Assembly (NCBI GenBank): GCA_022013685.1
Contig: JAKLPV010000112.1
Coordinates: 1-64,000 of the forward strand
DNA: 64,000 bases
Origin: Anaerolineae bacterium
Lineage (GTDB): Bacteria; Chloroflexota; Anaerolineae; Anaerolineales; Villigracilaceae
Direction of reading: 5' to 3'
Positions 8,772-18,795 of the stretch are shown piece by piece (position 1 is the stretch's first letter; the number at the start of each line of letters is the position of its first letter). Under the pieces are notes generated by a model that had not been told where the DNA came from, did not search any database, and saw nothing but the letters and a program-made list of their open reading frames with translations. A program made the translations under genes and the position numbers.

Positions 8772-9830
8772 TTATTCTTCGTCTTTTACAGCACCTTTGT
8801 TTTCACCAATATATCGGACATTATCACCAAAGATGACATTTCCACTAACTTTTCCGGAAATGTCGAGTAATTTTCCACCTGCCCCAACCGCTTTTGCGCC
8901 ATCGCCCTGCGCAATCGCGCCGTCACCGATCAGGGTAGCCGTATAGCGTTGGTAAACGCGCCGGCTTTTTTCGGGGCTGACCTGGCGGACAGCCGTTTCT
9001 CCCGGCAGGGATTCGTCCACGTCGAAGGTTCCCGGCTGGCTGGCGCCGTGATAGAGCGCCACCGGAAAGGGGCCGATACCTTTGAGCACAGTCAGTTCGG
9101 GTTCCTGATCGTACCCCAGGGCTTGTGCGCCATCTTTCGATTCAAAGTAGACATGTTCGTACAGTCCAAATGCGCTGATATAGCCGCGATTATTGGGCGC
9201 GCCGCCTTTAAGTCCATCCACAACCGCTTTGGTGAAAATGCTCAGGCTGCCGACGCCAATCCATGATTTTTGTTCGGGGCGGCAGGCCGTGATGGTAATA
9301 CGGCCTTCACCGGTCGAGAGAACTGCGTCGGCCAGTTTCTGGGGAGGCGGCTGGCTGTCGAGGGTTTCATCGCCAATGTCAAAGCTGGGAGAGAGTTCTC
9401 CAGAGTGGCAGGCATTGATAACCAGCAGCATCCGCCTGGCCTTGATCTGGCGCAGTTTGTCGAGCAGTTCGGCATCGCTGACTCCCGTCCCGGCGAGGAC
9501 TTGTTTGCCCTGCAACTGGCTGTCATGGGTGGCCAGGTAGTAATTGCCATCGCTGCCATAGACGCCATGACCAACAAAAAAAAGGAACAGGGTGCTGTCC
9601 GCGTCTATTTTGGCGGCCAGGGTTTCCAATGCAGAGAGCAGCGCGGCGCGCGTGGCCGCCTGGTCGGTCAGCAAGATAACCTGGTCCGCCGGGTAACCGC
9701 AAATGGCGGGGGTTTGGAGCGTCTCGGCAACAGCGGCGGCGTCTTTGGCCGCAATCGGCACATTATAGTTGCTCATGTACTGGTATTTGCCAACACCGAT
9801 AACGAGGGCGTATCCATTTGTGAATGACAT
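8772..9830 (-). CDS. Caspase-like (peptidase C14 family) protein with glycine-rich C-terminal tail
   Basis: YALVIGVGKYQ, FLFFVGHGVYG (His) and LLVINACHSGEL (Cys) motifs; tail GDGAIAQGDGAKAVGAGGKLLDISGKVSGNVIFGDNV. Confidence 0.9.
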   Translation of the reverse strand: MSFTNGYALVIGVGKYQYMSNYNVPIAAKDAAAVAETLQTPAICGYPADQVILLTDQAATRAALLSALETLAAKIDADSTLFLFFVGHGVYGSDGNYYLATHDSQLQGKQVLAGTGVSDAELLDKLRQIKARRMLLVINACHSGELSPSFDIGDETLDSQPPPQKLADAVLSTGEGRITITACRPEQKSWIGVGSLSIFTKAVVDGLKGGAPNNRGYISAFGLYEHVYFESKDGAQALGYDQEPELTVLKGIGPFPVALYHGASQPGTFDVDESLPGETAVRQVSPEKSRRVYQRYTATLIGDGAIAQGDGAKAVGAGGKLLDISGKVSGNVIFGDNVRYIGENKGAVKDEE

Positions 9831-9920
9831 AAGCATTCTCCCTAAATTTAATTATAAAGGTAATACGTCACGCGAAATACAGGGAATGGCGAACGAAAGC
9901 GCCGGGCCGCTGATTTCAAT

Positions 9921-9957
9921 CTGGCCTATCGCCTTGTTTTTCAAGGTTATAGGCCAG
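9921..9957. terminator. Hairpin downstream of pst genes, possible terminator
   Basis: CTGGCCTAT-cg-CCTTG-TTTTT-CAAGG-tt-ATAGGCCAG. Confidence 0.5.
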
Positions 9958-10012
9958 GGTCTCTTGTAACGCGGGTTTGTCTTCAATCGTCAATATTTTT
10001 TCGGGCATGAAT

Positions 10013-10765
10013 TTATCCAAACCTGCCGGTGATGTAATCTTCAGTTCGTTTTTGTTTTGGGGTGGTAAAAACTTCCGCGCCATCACCGTATTCAATCAAC
10101 TCACCCTGCAAGAAGAAGGCGGCATGATCGGCTGTACGGGCGGCTTGTTGGACGGAGTGCGGCACCAAAATAATTGTATAGTCTTTCTTCAACTCTTGCA
10201 ACGAGGCTTCAACCTTGCCCGTCGAAATCGGATCGAGGCCGCTGGTAGGCTCATCCAGCAGGATAATTTCAGGCTGCAAGGCCAAAGAACGCGCCAGGCA
10301 CAGACGCTGCTGCTGCCCACCAGAAAGGGCTATGGCTGGGTCATCAAGCCGGTCATGGACTTCATCCCACAGCGCGGCTTGTTTGAGACTACGGGCAACG
10401 GCTTCGTCGAGTTTGGACGGCCGCCGCTCCCCGGCCAGTTCCAACCCATAGGTCAGGTTCTGACGAATGGACATGGGCAAAACAACCGGACGGGCAAACA
10501 CCATTCCAACCTTGCGGCGCAAGGCCGTGACATCTGTCTTGGGGTCAAAAATATCCTGCCCATCGATCAGGATGCGCCCGGACATTTTCTGCACGTCGGC
10601 CAGATCGTTCAGGCGATTTAAGCAACGCAACAGGGACGATTTTCCGCCGCCCGCCGGGCCAAATAAGACGGTGACGGCATTGGCGGCAATCTCCAGATTG
10701 ATATTGCGCAGCGATTCGGTACCATCCTGATATTGCAGGGAAAAGTTTTCGATGTCGATTTTCAT
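10013..10765 (-). CDS. PstB-like phosphate ABC transporter ATP-binding protein (paralog 1)
   Basis: Walker A GPAGGGKSS, signature LSGGQQQRLCLARSLA, LLDEPTSGLDP, C-terminal RTEDYITGRFG typical of PstB. Confidence 0.9.
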   Translation of the reverse strand: MKIDIENFSLQYQDGTESLRNINLEIAANAVTVLFGPAGGGKSSLLRCLNRLNDLADVQKMSGRILIDGQDIFDPKTDVTALRRKVGMVFARPVVLPMSIRQNLTYGLELAGERRPSKLDEAVARSLKQAALWDEVHDRLDDPAIALSGGQQQRLCLARSLALQPEIILLDEPTSGLDPISTGKVEASLQELKKDYTIILVPHSVQQAARTADHAAFFLQGELIEYGDGAEVFTTPKQKRTEDYITGRFG

Positions 10766-10769
10766 GTCG

Positions 10770-11615
10770 CTACCATTGGCGGCGCGCGCGAGCGCGGGAA
10801 CGGACAAAGTTGGCCAGCATGTTCATCATCACCACAAAGGTGATCAAAACCAGCGCCGTGCCATACTGAATCTGGAAAGGCATTTCAGGGATTTGGGTCG
10901 AAATCACGAACAGGTGATAAGGCAAGGCCATGGTTGCATCGAAGGGCGAGCCGGGTAAGCGCGGCAGAAAAAAAGCCGCCCCGGTGAACAGGATCGGAGC
11001 TGTCTCCCCGGCAGCGCGATTTAATCCCAGAATGATACCGGTGATGATGCCGGGCAGCGCTTCGGGCAGAACGATCCGGCGAATGGTTTGCCAGCGGGTC
11101 GCACCAACCGAAATCGAAACGGTGCGAAAGGCCTGTGGCACAGCCCGCAGGGCTTCTTCGGCTGTGCTGATGATGACCGGCAGGGTCATGATCGAAAGCG
11201 TCAGCGAGGCCGAAAGGATGCTGGTGCCAAATTTCAGGAAGAACACGAACAGGCCCAGGCCGAACAAGCCATATACCACCGAGGGAATACCCGAAAGGTT
11301 GATTATGGCCAAACGGATGATGCGCGTCAGGGTGTTGTCGGCAGCATATTCCGAAAGGTAAATAGCCGCCGCAACCCCCAGCGGCACCGAAAAAATGGCT
11401 GTGCCGACCGTCAGGTAAAATGTGCCAACTATGGCGGGCCAAATGCCGCCGGAACGCATTCCACCATACGGGTAGCCAGTGATGAATTCCCACGAAATGG
11501 CCGGCGCCCCCTGAACGATGATATATCCAAGGATCAGGATGATGGGCAGGACGGTTAAAAAGGCAATTGTAGTCAGCAGGCCAAAACCAAAACGTTGTGC
11601 GAGGTTGCGATTCAT
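10770..11615 (-). CDS. pstA: Phosphate ABC transporter permease PstA
   Basis: GGMRSGGIWPAIVGTFYLT, VPLGVAAAIYLSEYA, GATRWQTIRRIVLPEALPGIITGIILGLNRAAGETAPILFTGAA. Confidence 0.93.
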   Translation of the reverse strand: MNRNLAQRFGFGLLTTIAFLTVLPIILILGYIIVQGAPAISWEFITGYPYGGMRSGGIWPAIVGTFYLTVGTAIFSVPLGVAAAIYLSEYAADNTLTRIIRLAIINLSGIPSVVYGLFGLGLFVFFLKFGTSILSASLTLSIMTLPVIISTAEEALRAVPQAFRTVSISVGATRWQTIRRIVLPEALPGIITGIILGLNRAAGETAPILFTGAAFFLPRLPGSPFDATMALPYHLFVISTQIPEMPFQIQYGTALVLITFVVMMNMLANFVRSRARARRQW

Positions 11616-12511
11616 TATGAAAGCACCCTTTCTGCGCGTTTTTTCTGCCTGAAGACCACGCTCGAAGCTGTTACGTTCACCACCAACGAAATAATGAAGA
11701 GAACCATACCAATGAAGAACAAGGTGTGATAATGGACACTGCCGCTGGCAACTTCGCCCATTTCGGCAGCGATGGTGGCCGTCATCGTGCGCACCGGCGA
11801 GAAAAGGGCAGATAAACCGGTTGCCAGCACCGGGGCATTGCCCGTGACCATCATCACGGTCATGGTTTCGCCGATGGCGCGTCCAACCCCCAGCATGATG
11901 GCCGTCAAAACACCGGAGCGCGCCGCCGGGAGCGTCACCCGCCAGATCGTCTGCCAGCGGGTTGCGCCAAGCGCCAGAGCGGCGTCACGGTACGAGCGCG
12001 GAACGGAATCAAGCGCGTCCTCCGCCACCGAAACCACCGTTGGGATGGAAATTGCACCCAGAAGCAACGACCCGGCCAGGGCTGTCAGACCGGTCGGCAG
12101 ATCGAGAAAAATCCGCAGGTTGGGCGCAAGGACGAGAATTCCCAAAAATCCCAGCACAACCGAAGGCAGGCCGCCGAGCAGTTCCACCAGCGGCTTGAGA
12201 ATCTCGCGCGCCCAGCGTGGGGCGATCTCGGCGATGAAGATCGCTGTCCCCAGACCGAACGGGATGGCCACCAGCGCTGCGCCCACCGTCACGATCAGCG
12301 AACCGGAGATCAGCGGCAGAATGCCATAATATGATTCGATCGGATACCAGCGGGCACTGAACAGGTTGCCCAGTTCAACTTCCCCCAAGGTGGGCAGACC
12401 TTCTCGCAAGAGAAAATAAAAGATCAGGGTGACAAAAACGATGGCCGAATAACCGGATGCCTTAATCAGGCGGGTGATGATGAATTCGCTCAGGGAGAGG
12501 TCTTTTTCCAT
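11615..12511 (-). CDS. pstC: Phosphate ABC transporter permease PstC
   Basis: FGILPLISGSL-like segment, LLGGLPSVVLGFLGI, GATRWQTIWRVTLPAARSGVLTAIMLGVGRAIGETMTVMMVTGNAP. Confidence 0.93.
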   Translation of the reverse strand: MEKDLSLSEFIITRLIKASGYSAIVFVTLIFYFLLREGLPTLGEVELGNLFSARWYPIESYYGILPLISGSLIVTVGAALVAIPFGLGTAIFIAEIAPRWAREILKPLVELLGGLPSVVLGFLGILVLAPNLRIFLDLPTGLTALAGSLLLGAISIPTVVSVAEDALDSVPRSYRDAALALGATRWQTIWRVTLPAARSGVLTAIMLGVGRAIGETMTVMMVTGNAPVLATGLSALFSPVRTMTATIAAEMGEVASGSVHYHTLFFIGMVLFIISLVVNVTASSVVFRQKKRAERVLS

Positions 12512-12538
12512 TTATTTACTGTTTACCAGTTCTTGAGT

Positions 12539-13429
12539 TTATGGATAGTGTAGCGCGCCAACCGGCACAAAGCCCAGGTCTGAAACGATGGTTTGGGCTT
12601 CTTCAGAGAAAATCCAGTCCAGGTATTCCCGGGTAGCCCCTTCAGGCTGGCCCGCCGTATAAATATATAAATCACGCGCGATCGGGTAGGTGCCAGAGTT
12701 GACCGTTTCGATGGATGGACGCACATAGGCCGCGCCTGTTTTTTGGGCAATCGCCAACACCTTCAGATCATGCGGGACATAGCCCAACCCATCGTAGCCA
12801 ATCGCATTCGGGTTCTGGCGTACTTCGTGAATGATCCCCTCCGAAGACGGAAGCAAGAGCGTATTCTGTGCGAAGAAGGCTTTGTTGTCTTTCTCACCCA
12901 GGCGTAAAACCACTTCGAGAAAATAAACATGCGTCCCTGAGTTGGTTTCGCGTGAAAGGCGCACAATCGGACGATCTTCACCGCCGACTTCACTCCAGTT
13001 ATTGATCAAGCCACTATAAATATCTGAAATCTGCTCCAAAGTCAAGGCGTTGACCGGATTTTCCGGATGGACAATCACAGCAATTGCATCGCGCGCTACC
13101 ACAAATTCAACCGGCTCAACCCCGTTGCCACGCGCTGTTTCAACTTCTTCATCTTTAATCTGCCGGGAGGCGTTCGCCAGGTCAACTGTATCATTAAGCA
13201 GGGCGGCAATCCCGGTGCCAGAACCACCACCGGTCACGGAAATCTGGACCCCGTCGCGAGTATCCTGGTAACGCTCGGCCCAGGCCAGCGCCAGGTTAAC
13301 CATCGTGTCTGAGCCTTTGTTTTCTATATAAATCGCATCGCCACTGTCGGCGGCGGCTCGCGCCTCCATTTCAGCGCAGGCGCCCAAAGAAAAAAGCAGG
13401 AACAATATCAAAAAGAGTTGTTTTTTCAT
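12539..13429 (-). CDS. pstS: Phosphate ABC transporter substrate-binding protein PstS (lipoprotein)
   Basis: Lipobox LFSLGAC; IYIENKGSDTMVNLALAWAERY, SVTGGGSGTGIAALLNDTVDLANASR, SGTHVYFLE. Confidence 0.93.
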   Translation of the reverse strand: MKKQLFLILFLLFSLGACAEMEARAAADSGDAIYIENKGSDTMVNLALAWAERYQDTRDGVQISVTGGGSGTGIAALLNDTVDLANASRQIKDEEVETARGNGVEPVEFVVARDAIAVIVHPENPVNALTLEQISDIYSGLINNWSEVGGEDRPIVRLSRETNSGTHVYFLEVVLRLGEKDNKAFFAQNTLLLPSSEGIIHEVRQNPNAIGYDGLGYVPHDLKVLAIAQKTGAAYVRPSIETVNSGTYPIARDLYIYTAGQPEGATREYLDWIFSEEAQTIVSDLGFVPVGALHYP

Positions 13430-13586
13430 CGGGCTGAATTATACCCGTTTCAACCCGGCAAAAAACAAAACAATACTGTTGTTCTCTGATAATTGCCGCA
13501 AAATGCGGAGGCTCATCACAGAAATTCCTAAAGAGACGATACTATTTAGGCCCAAAGAATGAAAAAATCTCTGTTAAACTGAAGCC

Positions 13587-14348
13587 ATGCCTGAATATGT
13601 TTTCTCTATCCGAAATGTGAACTTCTATTATGGTTCGAAACCCGCCTTAACCAACATCAGCATGAATGTTTTACCCAACAAGGTGACTGCGCTGATTGGC
13701 CCCTCCGGCTGCGGTAAGTCCACTTTTTTGCGCTGCCTGAACCGCATGAACGACACCATTGCCAACACACGGGTGGAAGGGGAAATCTTACTGGATGGGA
13801 AAAACATCTATGCCCCCGATGTGGATGTGGTCGATCTGCGCAAACGCGTGGGAATGGTCTTCCAAAAGCCCAACCCATTTCCGCAATCCATTTACGACAA
13901 CGTTGCCTTTGGGCCGCGCGTGCTGGGCATGAAAAGCGACAAAGCCAGTCTCGAAGAGAACATCCAGCGCAGCCTCGAAGCCGCCGCCCTGTGGGATGAT
14001 GTCAAAGACAAGCTCAAAGACGACGCGATGAGCCTTTCACTCGGCGAACAGCAGCGCCTGTGCATCGCCCGTGTGCTGGCCATCCAGCCCGAAGTCATCC
14101 TGATGGATGAATCGACTTCAGCCCTCGACCCGATCGCCACCCTGCACATCGAAGAATTGATTGCCGAACTGAAGCAAAAATACACCATCGTCATCGTCAC
14201 CCACAATATGCAGCAAGCCGCGCGCGTTTCCGATTTTACCGGCCTGTTCTGGCTGGGCGAATTGGTCGAGTTCTCTGAAACCACCGAAATGTTCACCCGC
14301 CCCAAGCAGGAGCTGACCGAAGCCTACATCACCGGGCGTATGGGTTAA
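13587..14348 (+). CDS. PstB-like phosphate ABC transporter ATP-binding protein (paralog 2)
   Basis: Walker [55 protein letters not shown]; signature is [15 protein letters not shown]. Confidence 0.92.
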   Translation: MPEYVFSIRNVNFYYGSKPALTNISMNVLPNKVTALIGPSGCGKSTFLRCLNRMNDTIANTRVEGEILLDGKNIYAPDVDVVDLRKRVGMVFQKPNPFPQSIYDNVAFGPRVLGMKSDKASLEENIQRSLEAAALWDDVKDKLKDDAMSLSLGEQQRLCIARVLAIQPEVILMDESTSALDPIATLHIEELIAELKQKYTIVIVTHNMQQAARVSDFTGLFWLGELVEFSETTEMFTRPKQELTEAYITGRMG

Positions 14349-14357
14349 TTCAGAAAA

Positions 14358-15326
14358 TCAAGCAGGCTCATAGGTCCGGAATTGTTCGTAAACCAGGCGG
14401 TACGGCGCTTGCAAACGCGCCAGTCCTTCACGCAGGATCATATCGGTCAGGCTTACGCCGAGCATGGGCCCTGCGTGATGAAGGAGTATGCCAAGCAGGC
14501 GCTGGTAAACTTGTCCGGCCTCCTGAGGGGAAGAAAAAACAGCCTGGTCGGTAATATTTGTGGCCGACACACTGATATTCCAACCATTTGCCGAAGTTGT
14601 GAAATTTAGGTCGCGAATGATTGCATTCGACAACAAACGTCCCGTTAGTTCCTCGTAGCGGCCAAGCAAATAACCTGCCAGCCAACTGAAAGCAAAGTGA
14701 AGAAAATATTCCTGCCAGGCCGGGGTAATTTCCTGGCTGCGGTACAGGCGGACACGGCAGGCCGGCTCCTTCCATCCATAGAGAGCGTTCATACCTCCCG
14801 CGCTGTGCAAAATCTGGTTGGATGCAATGAACAGGGCATGGCGCGGAGGCAGTCCGCTGCCCGGCAAGATCGCCAACCCCTGCGCGCTGGGCCAGGATGC
14901 ATGCAGGAGCAGCGGCGCCGGGCTTTGCAAGGCCCCATCGACGACCTGTTCCAGGTGCTCCGACTTTATGCTTGCAGAGGTTTCGTTTCCGCGTTGTTCG
15001 AGCAATATTTTTACCAGGCGGGCAGTATAAGGGGTCAAAACCAGGACACGCATACGTAAAGCAGATCGACCGCCCGGCAAAGCGGCCATCAAATCCCTTG
15101 AATCCAGGCGGGTGGACTGCCTGTCAACTTTATAAAGATTAATCACCTGTCCGCGCACCAACAATGCCGCCAGGTTGGCGCGCGCGCCACGCACAGGTTC
15201 AATCTCTAAAACACAAGTCTGGAAATCGCCCTGAAAGGTTTGCAGGGCGATCACAAACTGGTCGAGAGACAAAACCTGCCATTTGCTATTGGCAGCATCA
15301 AACAGGCAAAACGGGTCACTCTTCAT
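14358..15326 (-). CDS. Protein of unknown function, paralog A of 17815-18783
   Basis: Long ORF; shares RY.ELTGR and the C-terminal YQ..L...L pattern with 17815-18783. Confidence 0.75.
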   Translation of the reverse strand: MKSDPFCLFDAANSKWQVLSLDQFVIALQTFQGDFQTCVLEIEPVRGARANLAALLVRGQVINLYKVDRQSTRLDSRDLMAALPGGRSALRMRVLVLTPYTARLVKILLEQRGNETSASIKSEHLEQVVDGALQSPAPLLLHASWPSAQGLAILPGSGLPPRHALFIASNQILHSAGGMNALYGWKEPACRVRLYRSQEITPAWQEYFLHFAFSWLAGYLLGRYEELTGRLLSNAIIRDLNFTTSANGWNISVSATNITDQAVFSSPQEAGQVYQRLLGILLHHAGPMLGVSLTDMILREGLARLQAPYRLVYEQFRTYEPA

Positions 15327-15518
15327 GCTGTTATGCTAACATAAGGCTCTTTTTATAATCGTACAGCCTCATTTCAAGCGAATAACAGAAAGATAACAAC
15401 CTCTTAACAAACGGTAAAAGTTCATATTAAATTTAACTTTTCTGAAAAAAAATTGTATACTCAGTCTGTTCGTAAATGGCGTTCTTTACCTGCCAACCTC
15501 GCGCCACCCGGAGACATT

Positions 15519-16958
15519 ATGAGCCACTCACTGGCAGTAGAACAAACTCCCCAGCCCAACGACAAAAGGGAAATTTTTGGCTGGGGCATGTACGACTGGG
15601 CCAATTCAGCCTTCAGCACCACCGTTGGGACGGTTTTCCTAGGGCCTTACCTGGCCTCACTCGCCCGCGATGCTGCCAAACTTGAATTTCTCGCTAAAAA
15701 CGGCTTTGAGTGGACCGAGTCTATTGCCGCGCAATATAACTTAACGGCCAGCCTGGGTGGATTACAAATTGCTCCTGACTCCTTCCTGCCTTACTGCGTT
15801 TCGATTTCGGTCGGACTGCAGGTCTTGTTCCTGCCCATGCTGGGCGCAATTGCAGATTACTCGCAAATGCGCAAGAGGATGATGCAGATTTTTGCCACGC
15901 TTGGCGCGCTGGCAACCATCGGTCTTTTCGTGGTTACCGGGAACTTGTGGTGGCTGGGCGGCTTGCTGTACATCATCGCCAACCTGGCTTTTGGCGCGGC
16001 CATGGTTTTCTATAATTCCTACCTGCCCGATATTGCCAGCGAAGACAAACGCGATAGCGTCTCATCTTACGGTTGGGCGATGGGTTATCTGGGCGGCGGA
16101 TTGCTGCTGCTGTTGAACCTGGCGTTCTACCAATTTCGGGAAACACTGGGGGTTCCGACAGACCTGGCAGTACGGATCAATCTCGCCTCGGCTGGGCTGT
16201 GGTGGCTGGGATTCTCGCTCATTACCTGGGCAAGGCTTCGTCCACGCCGGGCAGCCCGCCCCCTGCCGCCGGGCGAAAACTATATCGGCATTGGTTTCAA
16301 ACAGCTCAGGCAAACTCTGCGCGAAGTCAGGCACTTCCCCGAAACGCTCAAATACCTGCTGGCTTATTTTCTTTACAATGACGGCATTCAGACGGTGATC
16401 GCGGTCTCAGCCACTTTCGCAGCGGCCCCGCTCATCAATGGCGGTCTGGAAGTGGACCAGGGCACACTGACCATCGTCATCCTGATGATCCAGTTCGTAG
16501 CCTTCGGCGGCGCGCTTCTCTGGGGGCGTTTGGCGGGCAAAATCGGAGCCAAAGAATCGATCATCGTCAGCCTGGTCATCTGGTCGGCAGTTGTAATCTA
16601 TACCTATGTTGGCCTGTACGGCGACAGCCGCGTCACTCAGTTTTACATTGTCGGGTTTTTCATTGCGCTGGTCATGGGCGGCAGCCAGGCCATCAGCCGC
16701 AGTTTATTCGCCCAAATGATTCCGGCCGGCAAAGAAGCCGAATACTATTCTTTCTACGAAGTCTCAGAACGCGGCACATCCTGGATCGGCCCGCTCGTCT
16801 TTGGCCTGATGAACCAGGCATTCGGCAGCCTGCGACCGGCCTTGCTCGCGCTGATTTTCTTCTTTATAGCCGGTCTGATCATCCTGCCCTTTGTCAATGT
16901 CAAGAAAGCTGTTGCCGACGTAAAAGCCTACGACGCGGACAAAAATAACAATCAGTAG
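15519..16958 (+). CDS. MFS transporter, UMF1-like
   Basis: FGWGMYDWANSAFSTTVGTVFLGPYL, GYLGGGLLLLLNL, MGGSQAISRSLFAQMIPAGKEAEYYSFYEVSERGTSWIGPL. Confidence 0.93.
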   Translation: MSHSLAVEQTPQPNDKREIFGWGMYDWANSAFSTTVGTVFLGPYLASLARDAAKLEFLAKNGFEWTESIAAQYNLTASLGGLQIAPDSFLPYCVSISVGLQVLFLPMLGAIADYSQMRKRMMQIFATLGALATIGLFVVTGNLWWLGGLLYIIANLAFGAAMVFYNSYLPDIASEDKRDSVSSYGWAMGYLGGGLLLLLNLAFYQFRETLGVPTDLAVRINLASAGLWWLGFSLITWARLRPRRAARPLPPGENYIGIGFKQLRQTLREVRHFPETLKYLLAYFLYNDGIQTVIAVSATFAAAPLINGGLEVDQGTLTIVILMIQFVAFGGALLWGRLAGKIGAKESIIVSLVIWSAVVIYTYVGLYGDSRVTQFYIVGFFIALVMGGSQAISRSLFAQMIPAGKEAEYYSFYEVSERGTSWIGPLVFGLMNQAFGSLRPALLALIFFFIAGLIILPFVNVKKAVADVKAYDADKNNNQ

Positions 16959-16967
16959 CCCTGCAAA

Positions 16968-17007
16968 GAATCAAAACGGCGCGGACTAATCCGCGCCGTT
17001 TTGATTC
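16968..17007. terminator. Bidirectional terminator, 18-bp perfect stem
   Basis: GAATCAAAACGGCGCGGA-ctaa-TCCGCGCCGTTTTGATTC. Confidence 0.9.
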
Positions 17008-17018
17008 ACGCAAAATGA

Positions 17019-17822
17019 TCAGACTGGTTCTGAACCATATTTGAGCGTGGCGTAATGTCCCCAAAAGCCGAGGGCAAACACAATGTAAGACAGGTTATAA
17101 GCCACATCTGAGATCAATCGGCCATAATCGGCATCGTTGACGATAAAAGAATAGCCTCCCGACTGCACCAGGCAGGCATAGACAAAATCGGCCACAAATA
17201 GCGCCAGGAACCCCCACAACGGGCGTCCCAGGGAGCCTTGCTGGAAGGTGCGCATCAGGTAAAAAGCAACCATCGCCAGAAGTAAATCGAGCACAGGATA
17301 AAGGTATTCGATGAAGTCGCCAAGATAAAAAGCCCCCGAACGCAGGAAGACAATTCCCACTGCTCCTGCTATCGACAAAACCCAAAGAAGAACCGACGAA
17401 ATCGCCACCTGCTTTGGGCTGGACAAGAAGATCAGTTGATACTGGCGTAAAAGCCCTGCCGTCAGGAAAACATAAGCCAGGATGTAAAAAATATCAGCCG
17501 CGGATGGCGTTGGTACCTCGCCCAAAACCATGTTCCAGACAGACCAGGCCGCATCCCCGACAAAAAACAACCCAAAGCCAATAAAAAGATTGAGCCAGAT
17601 CCGGCGCGGCAAATCGCTGCTGTCATAAAAACCCAATATCCGCCGCAGAATAACAACCGGGTAAACTGAGAAAACCAGATAGATCAGGTTGAGAACCAGG
17701 TCATTGCCCATCCCGGCAAACGGCGCAACCAGGTAAACCCAGACAAAAATTAGTAACAACAAAAACATCAACAGCAGGAAAAGAATCAACTCTTGTTTTT
17801 TTGAGTTTGTCGAATCAGGCAT
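17019..17822 (-). CDS. Multi-pass membrane protein, unknown function
   Basis: Hydrophobic segments throughout; start overlaps the end of 17815-18783 by 8 nt. Confidence 0.8.
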   Translation of the reverse strand: MPDSTNSKKQELILFLLLMFLLLLIFVWVYLVAPFAGMGNDLVLNLIYLVFSVYPVVILRRILGFYDSSDLPRRIWLNLFIGFGLFFVGDAAWSVWNMVLGEVPTPSAADIFYILAYVFLTAGLLRQYQLIFLSSPKQVAISSVLLWVLSIAGAVGIVFLRSGAFYLGDFIEYLYPVLDLLLAMVAFYLMRTFQQGSLGRPLWGFLALFVADFVYACLVQSGGYSFIVNDADYGRLISDVAYNLSYIVFALGFWGHYATLKYGSEPV

Positions 17823-18783
17823 GGGTGGATTCTCCGACCGGGGCTAAAAAGGCGTACGATTCAGGCAGCAAATTTACAATTTCAGCGCGGCATTTTTCTG
17901 GCGTACTGTTTACGTAATCAGCCAGCATGAAACCTACCAGCTTGTTTCCAACAGACGCGGCGGCCTGCCGAAGCATGTGCGAAAGGATATATTGGTAAGT
18001 CTGGCGGTATTGCTTCAGGTCGGGCAATGCCAGGCAGTCGATCACCGTTCCCATTCTAATTTCAACCGGCCAGGAATAGTTTGCCGTGAAAAGATTGACC
18101 GACCGCGCCAATGCCTGAACCATGACCCTGCCGGTCAGCTCACCGTAACGGCGAAAAACCGCTTCGCTCATCTCACAAAAATAGCGGTGCAGTCGATATT
18201 CCTGCCAGGTTTCTAGATCCGCAAAAAAAGGAAAATATGCCGCCTGTATTTCTTCACAACGGGTCTCGATCACAGTTGCAACCAAAATCGGGTCGGCCAC
18301 CAATTCACCAACCGCCATATTGGCAACCTGATCGATATTTTTGCCTGCTCCTGGGATAAAAGCGAAAAACTCATCGTCCGCGCACCGCGCCCACAACAAG
18401 CCTGCCTGGTCTGCCTGCTGGTAACGATTCTTTAAGTCATAAAAATCCCCCGCTGAGAGTCGCTTGACTTCTGGCGGGGGAGATGTGGAAAAACAAATTT
18501 TGGCGGCGCGTAATGCAAAAACAGATAAGGGCCCATGTGTGAGCGTTGTGCCCGTCCAGTCCGAGTGGAGGATTTGGGCAGTAGCGCCCACGGTGCAAGA
18601 TGCGCCTGAAACGATACAGGTGGGCCAAAGGTCCCCGTTCGCAACCAAAAAGCTGATCTGCTCGTCTGTCCGGCACACTTTTACCAATGCGTATTGACCG
18701 GCATCATGATAGCTCCGCAACACCTGCAAAAGCGAAGACCCCGAACAAACTTGCTGAGGTGAAAGGAGTACCCTTCCAAACAT
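17815..18783 (-). CDS. Protein of unknown function, paralog B of 14358-15326
   Basis: Long ORF; FRRYGELTGRVMVQALARSVN aligns with GRYEELTGRLLSNAIIRDLN of paralog A. Confidence 0.75.
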   Translation of the reverse strand: MFGRVLLSPQQVCSGSSLLQVLRSYHDAGQYALVKVCRTDEQISFLVANGDLWPTCIVSGASCTVGATAQILHSDWTGTTLTHGPLSVFALRAAKICFSTSPPPEVKRLSAGDFYDLKNRYQQADQAGLLWARCADDEFFAFIPGAGKNIDQVANMAVGELVADPILVATVIETRCEEIQAAYFPFFADLETWQEYRLHRYFCEMSEAVFRRYGELTGRVMVQALARSVNLFTANYSWPVEIRMGTVIDCLALPDLKQYRQTYQYILSHMLRQAAASVGNKLVGFMLADYVNSTPEKCRAEIVNLLPESYAFLAPVGESTHA

Positions 18784-18795
18784 GTCACAAATATA

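Noticed and set aside
13587-14348. Second pstB as a pseudogene because of its altered signature
   Set aside because: ORF is full length with intact Walker A/B, Q-loop and H-loop; functional specialisation is a better explanation.
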